Positions 1 to 8,225 of a DNA stretch of 11,380 nt are shown piece by piece. The notes beneath the pieces were generated by a model. The model did no database searches. It worked only from the letters and a program-made list of their open reading frames with translations, and had not been told where the DNA came from. The stretch is from NCBI GenBank assembly GCA_022563135.1, contig JADFNZ010000048.1, positions 1-11,380 of the forward strand. The letters run 5' to 3'. Source of the stretch: Chloroflexota bacterium. Lineage in GTDB: Bacteria > Chloroflexota > Dehalococcoidia > DSTF01 > RBG-16-68-14. The position numbers were made by a program, and so were the translations under genes. Numbering within the stretch: the stretch's first letter is position 1; each line of letters starts with the position of its first letter.

Positions 1-25
1 CCCTGACAAAGACCGTCCAGCGTGC

Positions 26-45
26 CAGGGAACGAAGCTTCCCTG
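26..45. repeat. Perfect 7-bp inverted repeat upstream of glmS
   Basis: CAGGGAA (26-32) and TTCCCTG (39-45) are perfect inverted repeats around CGAAGC. No T-run follows on either strand, so an ordinary rho-independent terminator is unlikely. The 11-mer ACGAAGCTTCC at 32-42 recurs at 9264-9274 beside a larger palindrome. This suggests both belong to the same family of intergenic palindromic sequence. Confidence 0.5.
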
Positions 46-103
46 ATCCCCACATTCGCGGCGAAACGCTCATCCCAGAACGCACCATTAGGCATCTGCC
101 CAT

Positions 104-124
104 AGCGACGCGTCACGCGTCGCT
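104..124 (+). promoter_or_regulatory. Hairpin in the glmS leader
   Basis: AGCGACGCG (104-112) and CGCGTCGCT (116-124) form a perfect 9-bp stem around a TCA loop. The stem ends 20 bases before the Shine-Dalgarno sequence at 145-151. It leaves the ribosome site free and has no T-tract, so attenuation by classical termination is not indicated. I saw no convincing -35/-10 pair in bases 1-157 and no glmS-ribozyme core. A role in mRNA stability or protein binding is only a guess. Confidence 0.45.
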
Positions 125-157
125 GCGCCCGCACGTCGTTCGCGAAAGGAGCATCCC

Positions 158-1998
<1,841 letters not shown>

Positions 1999-2002
<4 letters not shown>

Positions 2003-2026
2003 GGGCGATTTGCGAATCGTCCCTAC
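1999..2026. repeat. REP-like palindrome, copy 1, containing the glmS stop codon
   Basis: The arm starting GTAGGGGCGATT at 1999 pairs with the complementary arm ending at 2026: 12 pairs including one G-U, around TGCG at 2011-2014. The glmS TAG stop at 2000-2002 is part of the left arm. No T-tract follows, so it may block 3' exonucleases or terminate weakly but is not a textbook terminator. A near-identical palindrome lies at 9237-9260. Confidence 0.7.
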
Positions 2027-2064
2027 GTGGCATGCGCCGCTCCGCCCTGTCCATGGAAGGGCGG

Positions 2065-2093
2065 TTGACATTCTGGCCGGTGCTAGAGAACAT
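2065..2093 (+). promoter_or_regulatory. Tentative promoter for the nuclease-fold gene
   Basis: TTGACA at 2065-2070 is a perfect sigma70/sigmaA -35 box. At 17 bases spacing the -10 is GAACAT (2088-2093), only three of six matches. TGCTAGAGA at 2081-2089 resembles an extended -10 but is too close. The position, about 40 bases before the favoured start at 2134, fits a promoter separate from glmS. Confidence 0.35.
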
Positions 2094-2118
2094 AGGCAGG
2101 CAATATCACTTGGGAGCT

Positions 2119-2124
2119 GAGGAG
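2119..2124 (+). promoter_or_regulatory. Shine-Dalgarno GAGGAG that decides the nuclease start
   Basis: GAGGAG at 2119-2124 lies nine bases before the ATG at 2134. The upstream in-frame ATGs at 2032 and 2053 lack a comparable site, and the reading frame from there would run across the putative -35 box. This selects 2134 as the start. Confidence 0.65.
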
Positions 2125-2133
2125 AAGAAGCAA

Positions 2134-3285
2134 ATGGGCGGGACGATCTTCCTAGTTGGAGACGACGGAGAGCTAGTTGAAATGAATGAGGAGGAGTACG
2201 CCTTGGAGGAGCGCCTTCAAGAACTACTGGCGAAATACCCCCGCCTGCTAGCGGGCGATCAGATGGATAGCGAGAAGCCGCCGCGGTGGATCTTGGTTAC
2301 CCGCGAAGCAGGCGTGCCATCAGAAGAGGGAGGTTCAGATCGCTGGTCCGTTGACCACCTCTTTCTAGATCAGGAAGGTATTCCAACCCTCGTCGAGGTC
2401 AAGCGCAGCACGGACACCCGAATCCGCAGGGAAGTAGTCGGCCAGATGCTGGACTACGCGGCCAATTCGGTTGTCTACTGGCCTGTTGAAGAGATCCGTG
2501 CCAGATTCAACACACAGTGGGGCTCGAATGGAGCCGACCCAGACGAGAAACTGACCGATTTCCTGGGGGCGGATGCCGACGTCGAGGAATTCTGGGATCG
2601 GGTCGCCACGAACTTGAAGGCAGGCAAAGTACGCCTCCTCTTCGTCGCCGACAAGATACCGCCGGAGCTTCGACGGATCGTGGAGTTCCTCGGTGGCCAG
2701 ATGAATCCGGCCGAGGTATTCGCAGTGGAGGTCAAGCAGTTCCTCAGTAAGGATGGCCGGCAAACGCTCGTGCCGCGCGTCGTAGGGAACACAGCGACTG
2801 CCGAGAGGAGGCGGCGATCGCCTGCGACGAAGTGGACCGAACCTCGCTTTTTCAAAGTGCTGTCCGACATCGCGAATCCCGAGGTGGTTGCTCTGGCCCG
2901 CGAACTCTTCGTCTATGCTAGGCGAGTCTCTGGACGTACTCCGGACTGGGGAACAGGCAAGGAGCGGGGATCGTTTACTTCCCGGATGATAACGGATGCT
3001 GGACGTTTCAGCCTCTTTTCCGTCTACACAACCGGCGAATTCACGCTCAATTTTGGTTGGAACCACGAGCAATTGGGAGACGTTGGTGCTGTTCTATCCG
3101 AGAAGTACAGACAGCGTGTTCGCGAAAAGCTAGGCCTTGAATTCGATGCTCAGACATGGGAACGCAAGTGGCCAATGGCTGATCTAGGCCTCATCACATC
3201 TGATCAGGCAGCCAAGTTAAGAGAACTGACTGAGGCCTATGTCTCTGACATAGATGAAGCGGTCCAGGAACAATCGGAGTCGTAG
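2134..3285 (+). CDS. PD-(D/E)XK nuclease-fold protein of unknown role
   Basis: I cannot name this gene. The 383-residue product has an N-terminal helix with EERLQELLAKYPRLLAG (25-41), then VDHLFLDQ with Asp74, then LVEVKRS with Glu88 and Lys90, and Gln104 in a following helix (VVGQMLDYAA, 101-110). This order (Asp, ExK, helix with Gln) is typical of the PD-(D/E)XK superfamily and recalls DUF91/NucS-like stand-alone nucleases. Residues 231-383 form a second region with no motif I recognise. No signal peptide or membrane segment is visible. Base composition stands out: bases 2161-2220 have 32 G+C of 60 and 3001-3060 have 30 of 60, well below glmS (2-kb neighbour), and codons such as ATA, TTA, CTA and AGA appear. 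This points to horizontal transfer. DNA repair, restriction or another defence role is possible; no partner gene is adjacent. The stop lies five bases from the convergent hydratase gene. Confidence 0.8.
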   Translation: MGGTIFLVGDDGELVEMNEEEYALEERLQELLAKYPRLLAGDQMDSEKPPRWILVTREAGVPSEEGGSDRWSVDHLFLDQEGIPTLVEVKRSTDTRIRREVVGQMLDYAANSVVYWPVEEIRARFNTQWGSNGADPDEKLTDFLGADADVEEFWDRVATNLKAGKVRLLFVADKIPPELRRIVEFLGGQMNPAEVFAVEVKQFLSKDGRQTLVPRVVGNTATAERRRRSPATKWTEPRFFKVLSDIANPEVVALARELFVYARRVSGRTPDWGTGKERGSFTSRMITDAGRFSLFSVYTTGEFTLNFGWNHEQLGDVGAVLSEKYRQRVREKLGLEFDAQTWERKWPMADLGLITSDQAAKLRELTEAYVSDIDEAVQEQSES

Positions 3286-3290
3286 TCTCC

Positions 3291-4103
3291 TCACCGCCCC
3301 TTGTACTGCGGCTTGCGCTTCTCCGCGAAGGCGCGCGGGCCCTCGCGGGCGTCTTCGCTGGCCATCACCTGCGCGACGGCTTCGTTCTCGATGCGTTCGG
3401 CCTCCTTCAGCGGCAGGCTTAGGCCGCGTAGCACGGCCTCCTTCGCCTTGCGCACGGCGAGCGGCCCGTTCTCGGCGATCTTCGCCGCGAACTCCTCCGC
3501 CTTCGCCATCAGCTCCGACTGCGGCACGACGTAGTTCACCATGCCGATGCGGTGGGCGTGCGCCGCCGTGATATTGTCGCCGACTAGGATGACCTCCATC
3601 GCGTTCGCGAACGGGATCTGGCGCGGCAGCCGCACCAGCCCGCCGCCCGCCGGGATAATGCCGCGCTTCACCTCGGTGAGACCGAGCGTCGCGTGCTCTG
3701 CGGCGATGCGGATGTCGGTCGCCTGCACGAGCTCGGTGCCCGCGGCGAGGCAGTAGCCGTTGATCGCGGCGATCACCGGCTTATAGAGCGGATAGTTGCG
3801 CAGCAACGCTGTGAGGCCCAGCGAGCGGTCGTCCATCAGCCGTTGGTCCCACTCGTCCTCGGGCTGGCGAGCGCCGGTCATCAAGGGGATCAGCCGCTTG
3901 AGGTCGGCCCCGGCGCAGAACGACTGATCGCCTGCGCCTGTGACGATCGCCACGCGCGCGTCGTCGTCGCGGTCGAACTCGATCCACGCTTCGGCCAGGC
4001 GCACCATCGCTTCGGGGTTGAGCGCGTTGCGCACCTCAGGCCGGTTGAGCGTGATGTAAGCGACGTGGTCGCGCATCTCGTAGGTGACTGCCGGGTCTGC
4101 CAT
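3291..4103 (-). CDS. Enoyl-CoA hydratase/isomerase (crotonase) family protein
   Basis: This is a 270-residue crotonase-fold enzyme, probably hydrating trans-2-enoyl-CoA in fatty-acid or other acyl-CoA breakdown. The oxyanion-hole segments are SFCAGADLK at 61-69 and NGYCLAAGTEL at 115-125. Both catalytic glutamates of rat mitochondrial hydratase (Glu144, Glu164) have counterparts at Glu124 and Glu144 (LGLTEVKRGIIP), so hydratase activity is more likely than a dehalogenase or thioesterase variant. The usual GGG before the first glutamate is AAG here. The C-terminus ending EKRKPQYKGR matches short-chain hydratases. The start has AAGGAG (4110-4115) six bases upstream. It is the last gene of a three-gene minus-strand set, 19 bases after the phosphotransferase. 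Its stop is five bases from the convergent nuclease stop, with no terminator visible between. Substrate range cannot be read from sequence. Confidence 0.93.
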   Translation of the reverse strand: MADPAVTYEMRDHVAYITLNRPEVRNALNPEAMVRLAEAWIEFDRDDDARVAIVTGAGDQSFCAGADLKRLIPLMTGARQPEDEWDQRLMDDRSLGLTALLRNYPLYKPVIAAINGYCLAAGTELVQATDIRIAAEHATLGLTEVKRGIIPAGGGLVRLPRQIPFANAMEVILVGDNITAAHAHRIGMVNYVVPQSELMAKAEEFAAKIAENGPLAVRKAKEAVLRGLSLPLKEAERIENEAVAQVMASEDAREGPRAFAEKRKPQYKGR

Positions 4104-4122
4104 GGGAATCTCCTTCTCGTGA

Positions 4123-4938
4123 TTAGCCGCTCTTCAGCCGTGCCTCCAGGATGCGCAGCAACTTCGGGCGCTCCGGCTCGATGCCATCGACCAGCCGGTT
4201 CGCCGCGACCGGTATCTCCCAGCGCGCGACGAGCCGCTCGTCCACAGGCCGAGCCTTGCGGTAGGCGCGCCGGTACGACCAGCGCAGGGCAGCCCGTCCG
4301 ACCAGCGTCAGCAGCCGCAGCGGCAGCGACGACCCGGGCGGCAGGTCTCCGAGGCGAATCATCAGATCGCTGCGGGCGTAGTCCGCGGTGGGGTCTCCTC
4401 GCATCACATTGGTCCAGTCGATGACGACCGGCTTCTCGCCCGCCCACATGATGTTGCCGGGGTGGAAGTCGCCGTGGCAGAGCCGGTCCCCCTGCGGGAG
4501 CTGCTCCAGCTCGCCCAGGGCGAACTCGGCTACGTGCTTCGGCACCATGCCGGACGATTCGATGCGCCGCTTGAGCATGGCGTTGAGCGGGAGGATGTCG
4601 GCCGGCGCAACCGTTTCGTGGAGCTGCGCTTGCATTTCGCCGAACACCTGCGCCACGTCGAAGATGCGCCACGGCTTGCGACCGATCAGCGTGAGCATAT
4701 CGATGCCGTCGATGCGTTCCATGATCAGGCCGGGCCGCCCCCGCACCGTCGTCGTGCCGTGCACTGCCGGCACGCTCACGCCCGTCGCCGCGGCCGCCTG
4801 CATCGCGTGTGCCTCCCACTCGACTTGCTGTGCGGCCTCCGGATTGCGGAGCAGCCGCAGAACCGTGCCGTTCTCCCACGCGAAGATCTCTGCCTCGCGG
4901 CCCTCGGCGATCAGCTTGAGCTCTGGCTGCGCGGCCAT
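4123..4938 (-). CDS. Aminoglycoside/choline-kinase-like phosphotransferase
   Basis: The 271-residue product has the APH/choline-kinase (protein-kinase-like) fold. Visible landmarks are an N-lobe with GREAEIFAWENGTVLRLLR (13-31), the hinge LIMERIDG (71-78), the catalytic loop CHGDFHPGNIMW (154-165) with Asp157 as likely base and Asn162, and metal-binding Asp174 in VIDWTN. Arg28 appears where ATP-binding lysine is expected. The family phosphorylates small hydroxylated molecules (antibiotics, choline, homoserine, sugars); the substrate is unknown and an antibiotic-resistance role should not be assumed. The ATG lies nine bases downstream of the ppdK TAG in the same frame, so the two genes are separated by TAG and two codons. 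No good Shine-Dalgarno is seen apart from AGG abutting the ATG, so reinitiation after ppdK is likely. It is followed by the hydratase gene 19 bases on. Confidence 0.88.
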   Translation of the reverse strand: MAAQPELKLIAEGREAEIFAWENGTVLRLLRNPEAAQQVEWEAHAMQAAAATGVSVPAVHGTTTVRGRPGLIMERIDGIDMLTLIGRKPWRIFDVAQVFGEMQAQLHETVAPADILPLNAMLKRRIESSGMVPKHVAEFALGELEQLPQGDRLCHGDFHPGNIMWAGEKPVVIDWTNVMRGDPTADYARSDLMIRLGDLPPGSSLPLRLLTLVGRAALRWSYRRAYRKARPVDERLVARWEIPVAANRLVDGIEPERPKLLRILEARLKSG

Positions 4939-4944
4939 CCTGCG

Positions 4945-7900
4945 CTACTTGTCGCGCTCGCCGCCGTGCTCCAGCGCGGCGTGGGCTGCCGCCAGCCGGG
5001 CGATCGGCACCCGGTAGGGCGAGCAGCTCACGTAGTCCAGCCCCACGCGGTGGAAGAAGTCGATCGAGCGCGGGTCGCCGCCGTGCTCGCCGCAGATGCC
5101 GAGCTTGAGCGACGGCCGCGCCTTGCGCCCCGCCTCCACCGCCTGGCGCACCAGCGCGCCGACGCCCACCTGGTCGATCGTCTCGAAGGGGTTGTCGGAG
5201 AGGAGGCCCTGGTCGAGGTACTGCGTGAGGAAGCTCGACTCGGCGTCGTCGCGGCTGAAACCCAGCGTCGTCTGCGTCAGGTCGTTCGTGCCGAACGAGA
5301 AGAACTCCGCGTCGTTCGCGATCTCGCCGGCGGTGAGCGCCGCCCGCGGCAGCTCGATCATCGTGCCGAAGAGGTACGGCACGTCGACGGCCTCCTCGCG
5401 CAGCGTCTCCCGCGCGACGCGCTCCAGCAGCGCCCGCAGCCGCTTCAGCTCGGTGTCGAAGCTGACGAGCGGGATCATGATCTCCGGGTGGACGGCGACG
5501 CCGTCCTTGGCCACCGCCGCCGCCGCGCGGAAGATGGCGCGCACCTGCATCTCGTTCACTTCCGGGTAGAGGATGCCTAACCGGCAGCCGCGCAGGCCGA
5601 GCATCGGGTTGACCTCACGTAAGGCCTCCACCTGGCGCAACATCGCCTCCCGCTCGCGCAGCTCGAACGAGTCGGGCGACTCGATCCGCAGCCGCGTGAC
5701 CGATTCGAGCAGTTCGTCGTGGTTCGGCAGGAACTCATGCATCGGCGGGTCGATGAGGCGGATCGTGACCGGCCGGCCGGCCATCACGCGGAAGATCGCG
5801 TCGAAGTCGCCCTGCTGCATCGGCAGCAGCCGCTCCAGCGAACCGCGGTACTTGCCCATCGGGCCCTCCATGCGGCCGCGCAGCTCCGAGAGCCGTTCTT
5901 CGAGTCGTGTTTGCGCGTCGCCGGACGCGCCCGCGACGTCTCTCTCGAGCGCGAGCACGTCCGATTCGAGCGCCTTGGCCTGCGCCGCCGCGAGGATCAT
6001 CTCCCGCATCACGGGCAGGCGGTCCTTTTCGAGGAACATGTGCTCCGTGCGGCAGAGGCCGATCCCCTCCGCGCCGAACTCGACGGCCTTGGCGGCGTCC
6101 TTCGGGTTGTCCGCGTTGGTGCGGACGCCCAGGCGGCGGATCTCGTCCGCCCAGGAGAGGAACTCCGTCATCGCCGGGAAGAGGTCCGCCTCGACCGACG
6201 GGATCAACCCGAGCAGGAAGCGGCCGCTCGATCCGTCGATCGTGATCGTCTGCCCCTCCGCGATCGTGAGGCCGCCGACCTGCATCGTGCGGGCGCCTTC
6301 GTCCACGTCGATCGCTTCGCAACCCGCGACGCAGGGGATGCCGAAGCCCCGCGCGACGAGCGCCGCATGGCTGGACATACCGCCGCGCTCGGTCAGCACG
6401 CCGCGGGACGCCTGCATCCCGTGGATGTCGTCCGGCGAGGTCTCCTGCCGCACAAGAACGACGTCCCGGCCTTCGTGGCCGAGACGCGCGGCGGTATCGG
6501 GGTCGAAGACGGAGGCGCCGGCCGCCGCGCCCGGGGAGGCGGGCAGGCCGCGCGCAACCTCGAGGAAGCGTACGCGCTCCAGGAGGGCGCTCTGCTGCTG
6601 CTCGTCCATCGCGTGCCACTCCGGCGCGCGTAGCGTCCCGACGACGCTCTCGCCGGCGAAGCTGAGCAGCGCCGTCGATGGCAGCGCGTCCGCCTGCTGC
6701 AGCTCGCGGACGCCGTCCTGCGTCGTCACGAAGATCATCTCAGCCCGGCCCTGCACCGCCCGCCCCACCTGCGACGCCACCTCGGCGAGCGCGACGGTCT
6801 CCACGCGCGGATCGAGCTGCGGGTGGAGCAGCTCATCGAGCCGGTGCGGCTCTACGCGCAGGATAGCCTCCTCTTTGCTGATTACACCGGCACGCACCAT
6901 GTCCACCGCGATCGTCACGGCGGCCCGCGTCGTCCGCTTACCGACGCGGCACTGGAGGATGTAGAGCTTGCCCTGCTCCACCGTGAACTCGATGTCCATC
7001 GCGTCGCGGTAGTGCTTATCGAGCTTGTCGGAGATCGCTGCGAACTCGTCATAGAGCGCGCGGTTCTCTTCCTTGAGCGCGGCGATCGGCGTCGGCGTGC
7101 GGATGCCCGCGACCACGTCCTCGCCCTGCGCGTTCGCCAGGTACTCGCCCCAGATCTCGTTCGCGCCGGAGACCGGGTCGCGCGTGAAGGCGACGCCGGA
7201 GCCGGAGTCCTCGCCCATGTTGCCGAAGACCATCGCCTGCACGTTCACTGCGGTACCCAGGTCGTCCGGGATCTTCTCAATGCGACGGTAGTGAACCGCG
7301 CGATCCGTGTTCCATGAGCGGAAGACCGCCTCGATCGCCATCCGGAGTTGCACCAGCGGTTCGTCCGGGAACGGCGACCCGGTCTCCTCCTGAACGAGCA
7401 CTCGATAGCCCTCCGCCGCCGCGCGCAGCGCCTCCGCGGGCATCTCCGCGTCGTGTTCGACGCCGGCGTTCCCCTTCGCCTGCTCGAAGATCGTGTCGAA
7501 CTTGCGCCGGTCGATCTCGAGCACGATGTCGCCGAACATCATGATGAAGCGCCGCCAGGAGTCGTACCCGAAGCGCCGGTCGCCGGTCGACTCGATCAGC
7601 CCTCGCAGCGTCTCCTCGTTCAGGCCGAGGTCGAGGATCGTGTCCATCATGCCGGGCATGGAGAATTTGGCGCCGGAGCGCACGGAGACGAGCAGCGGCT
7701 GGGCCGGGTCACCGAAGCGCTTCCGGGTCGATTCCTCGACCTGGCGCAGCGCCGTCTCGACCTCCGCCATCAGCCCTTCCGGCAGCTTCGCTCCGCCCTG
7801 GAGGAAGGCGTTGCAGGCCTCGGTCGTGATCGTGAAGCCGGGCGGCACGGGCAGGCCGAGGTTGGTCATCTCGGCGAGATTCGCGCCCTTGCCGCCGAGC

Positions 7901-7959
7901 AGGTCCTTCTGGTCCCGGTCGCCTTCGTGGAAGAGGTAGACGTACTTGCGATCCGTCAT
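4945..7959 (-). CDS. ppdK: Pyruvate, phosphate dikinase, enlarged form
   Basis: This enzyme interconverts pyruvate + ATP + Pi with PEP + AMP + PPi. The chain has the full order: ATP-grasp/nucleotide domain from LLGGKGANLAEMTNLGLPVPPGF (near residue 20), SVRSGAKFSMPGMMDTILDLG, and IEFTVEQGKLYILQCR (about 323-338); phosphohistidine domain RGGMSSHAALVARGFG with catalytic His531; and the PEP/pyruvate barrel with LCRTEHMF, LRGCRLG, SFGTNDLTQTTLG and GICGEHGGDP with catalytic Cys956. At 1004 residues it exceeds the usual 870-900. The excess is two segments: roughly 386-465, between the nucleotide and His domains, and roughly 661-704, a charged probable coiled coil before LLPMQQGDF. Ser529 replaces the usual Thr two residues before His. 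The ATG at 7959 has GAAGGAG six bases upstream; an in-frame ATG at 8034 lacks this and lies upstream of conserved sequence. Confidence 0.97.
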   Translation of the reverse strand: MTDRKYVYLFHEGDRDQKDLLGGKGANLAEMTNLGLPVPPGFTITTEACNAFLQGGAKLPEGLMAEVETALRQVEESTRKRFGDPAQPLLVSVRSGAKFSMPGMMDTILDLGLNEETLRGLIESTGDRRFGYDSWRRFIMMFGDIVLEIDRRKFDTIFEQAKGNAGVEHDAEMPAEALRAAAEGYRVLVQEETGSPFPDEPLVQLRMAIEAVFRSWNTDRAVHYRRIEKIPDDLGTAVNVQAMVFGNMGEDSGSGVAFTRDPVSGANEIWGEYLANAQGEDVVAGIRTPTPIAALKEENRALYDEFAAISDKLDKHYRDAMDIEFTVEQGKLYILQCRVGKRTTRAAVTIAVDMVRAGVISKEEAILRVEPHRLDELLHPQLDPRVETVALAEVASQVGRAVQGRAEMIFVTTQDGVRELQQADALPSTALLSFAGESVVGTLRAPEWHAMDEQQQSALLERVRFLEVARGLPASPGAAAGASVFDPDTAARLGHEGRDVVLVRQETSPDDIHGMQASRGVLTERGGMSSHAALVARGFGIPCVAGCEAIDVDEGARTMQVGGLTIAEGQTITIDGSSGRFLLGLIPSVEADLFPAMTEFLSWADEIRRLGVRTNADNPKDAAKAVEFGAEGIGLCRTEHMFLEKDRLPVMREMILAAAQAKALESDVLALERDVAGASGDAQTRLEERLSELRGRMEGPMGKYRGSLERLLPMQQGDFDAIFRVMAGRPVTIRLIDPPMHEFLPNHDELLESVTRLRIESPDSFELREREAMLRQVEALREVNPMLGLRGCRLGILYPEVNEMQVRAIFRAAAAVAKDGVAVHPEIMIPLVSFDTELKRLRALLERVARETLREEAVDVPYLFGTMIELPRAALTAGEIANDAEFFSFGTNDLTQTTLGFSRDDAESSFLTQYLDQGLLSDNPFETIDQVGVGALVRQAVEAGRKARPSLKLGICGEHGGDPRSIDFFHRVGLDYVSCSPYRVPIARLAAAHAALEHGGERDK

Positions 7960-7965
7960 CCATGA

Positions 7966-7972
7966 CTCCTTC
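7966..7972 (-). promoter_or_regulatory. Shine-Dalgarno GAAGGAG that decides the ppdK start
   Basis: Read on the minus strand, GAAGGAG is followed by six bases and the ATG at 7959-7957. A second ATG at 7963-7961 is in another frame and too close to the site. The conserved N-terminus of PPDK begins within a few residues of the 7959 start. Confidence 0.8.
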
Positions 7973-8054
7973 CAGCCGCGACCGTCGGCGAAGCGCGGCG
8001 AAGTCAGCCTCGGGTCGGGGAGCCTGGTGGCCACGGCCCCGCGCAGCGGCGAGT

Positions 8055-8063
8055 ATTATAGCA
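8055..8063 (-). promoter_or_regulatory. Extended -10 promoter for ppdK
   Basis: On the minus strand TGCTATAAT (8063-8055) is a perfect -10 box with the TGn extension. No good -35 lies 16-18 bases upstream, where the end of the small ORF sits (best GACGCG), which is common for extended -10 promoters. Transcription would start near 8048, giving a leader of about 90 bases before ppdK. This suggests the ppdK operon is transcribed separately from the LLM gene. Confidence 0.6.
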
Positions 8064-8071
8064 TGGGGTAC

Positions 8072-8197
8072 CTACCGCGCGTCCTTGCCGCAATACTCGC
8101 ACCACGTGCGGTCCCGCCACTTCGCCCAGCGGTGCAAGCCTCGCTGGCCGATGTGCAGGTGGACGAGGTCGCGGAAGAATTTTGTGATAGCACCCAT
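8072..8197 (-). CDS. Small 41-residue CxxC protein, unnamed
   Basis: I do not recognise this gene, but it looks coding. The product starts MGAITKFFRDLVHLHI, continues with GLHRWAKWRDRTW and ends CEYCGKDAR. It has three Trp, four His (13, 15, 22 and none later, plus one to be checked), and a single CxxC pair at Cys33 and Cys36 followed by GK, like one zinc knuckle. The first 16 residues can form an amphipathic helix. After the first few codons nearly all third positions are G or C, as in the neighbouring genes. It starts 28 bases after the LLM gene stop on the same strand and ends 9 bases before the ppdK -10 region. No clear Shine-Dalgarno precedes the ATG, which weakens the start call; translation may be coupled to the LLM gene. 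Metal binding, perhaps as a dimer, is an inference. Confidence 0.6.
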   Translation of the reverse strand: MGAITKFFRDLVHLHIGQRGLHRWAKWRDRTWCEYCGKDAR

Positions 8198-8225
8198 GGC
8201 TACGTCGTGAGCCGCGCCGACCGGC

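Noticed and set aside
1..157. glmS ribozyme or upstream gene end in the leader
   Set aside because: I saw no glmS-ribozyme core sequence. A frame open through the leader (from base 3) continues past the glmS start and resembles nothing; a minus-strand frame from 103 leftwards is too short to judge.
2032..2133. N-terminal extension of the nuclease-fold protein from ATG 2032
   Set aside because: No ribosome site is seen there, the frame crosses a TTGACA box, and GAGGAG before 2134 marks a better start.
3890..4879. 329-residue minus-strand frame overlapping the phosphotransferase and hydratase
   Set aside because: It reads the same strand in a different frame from two genes with clear catalytic motifs, so it is a shadow.
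4462..6964. Long plus-strand open frames (372, 304 and 463 residues) across ppdK
   Set aside because: All lie opposite conserved PPDK sequence; low-complexity Arg/Ser/Val-rich translations without motifs or ribosome sites.
7960..8034. 25-residue N-terminal extension of PPDK
   Set aside because: The extension is unlike PPDK N-termini, has no ribosome site, and GAAGGAG is correctly spaced from 7959.
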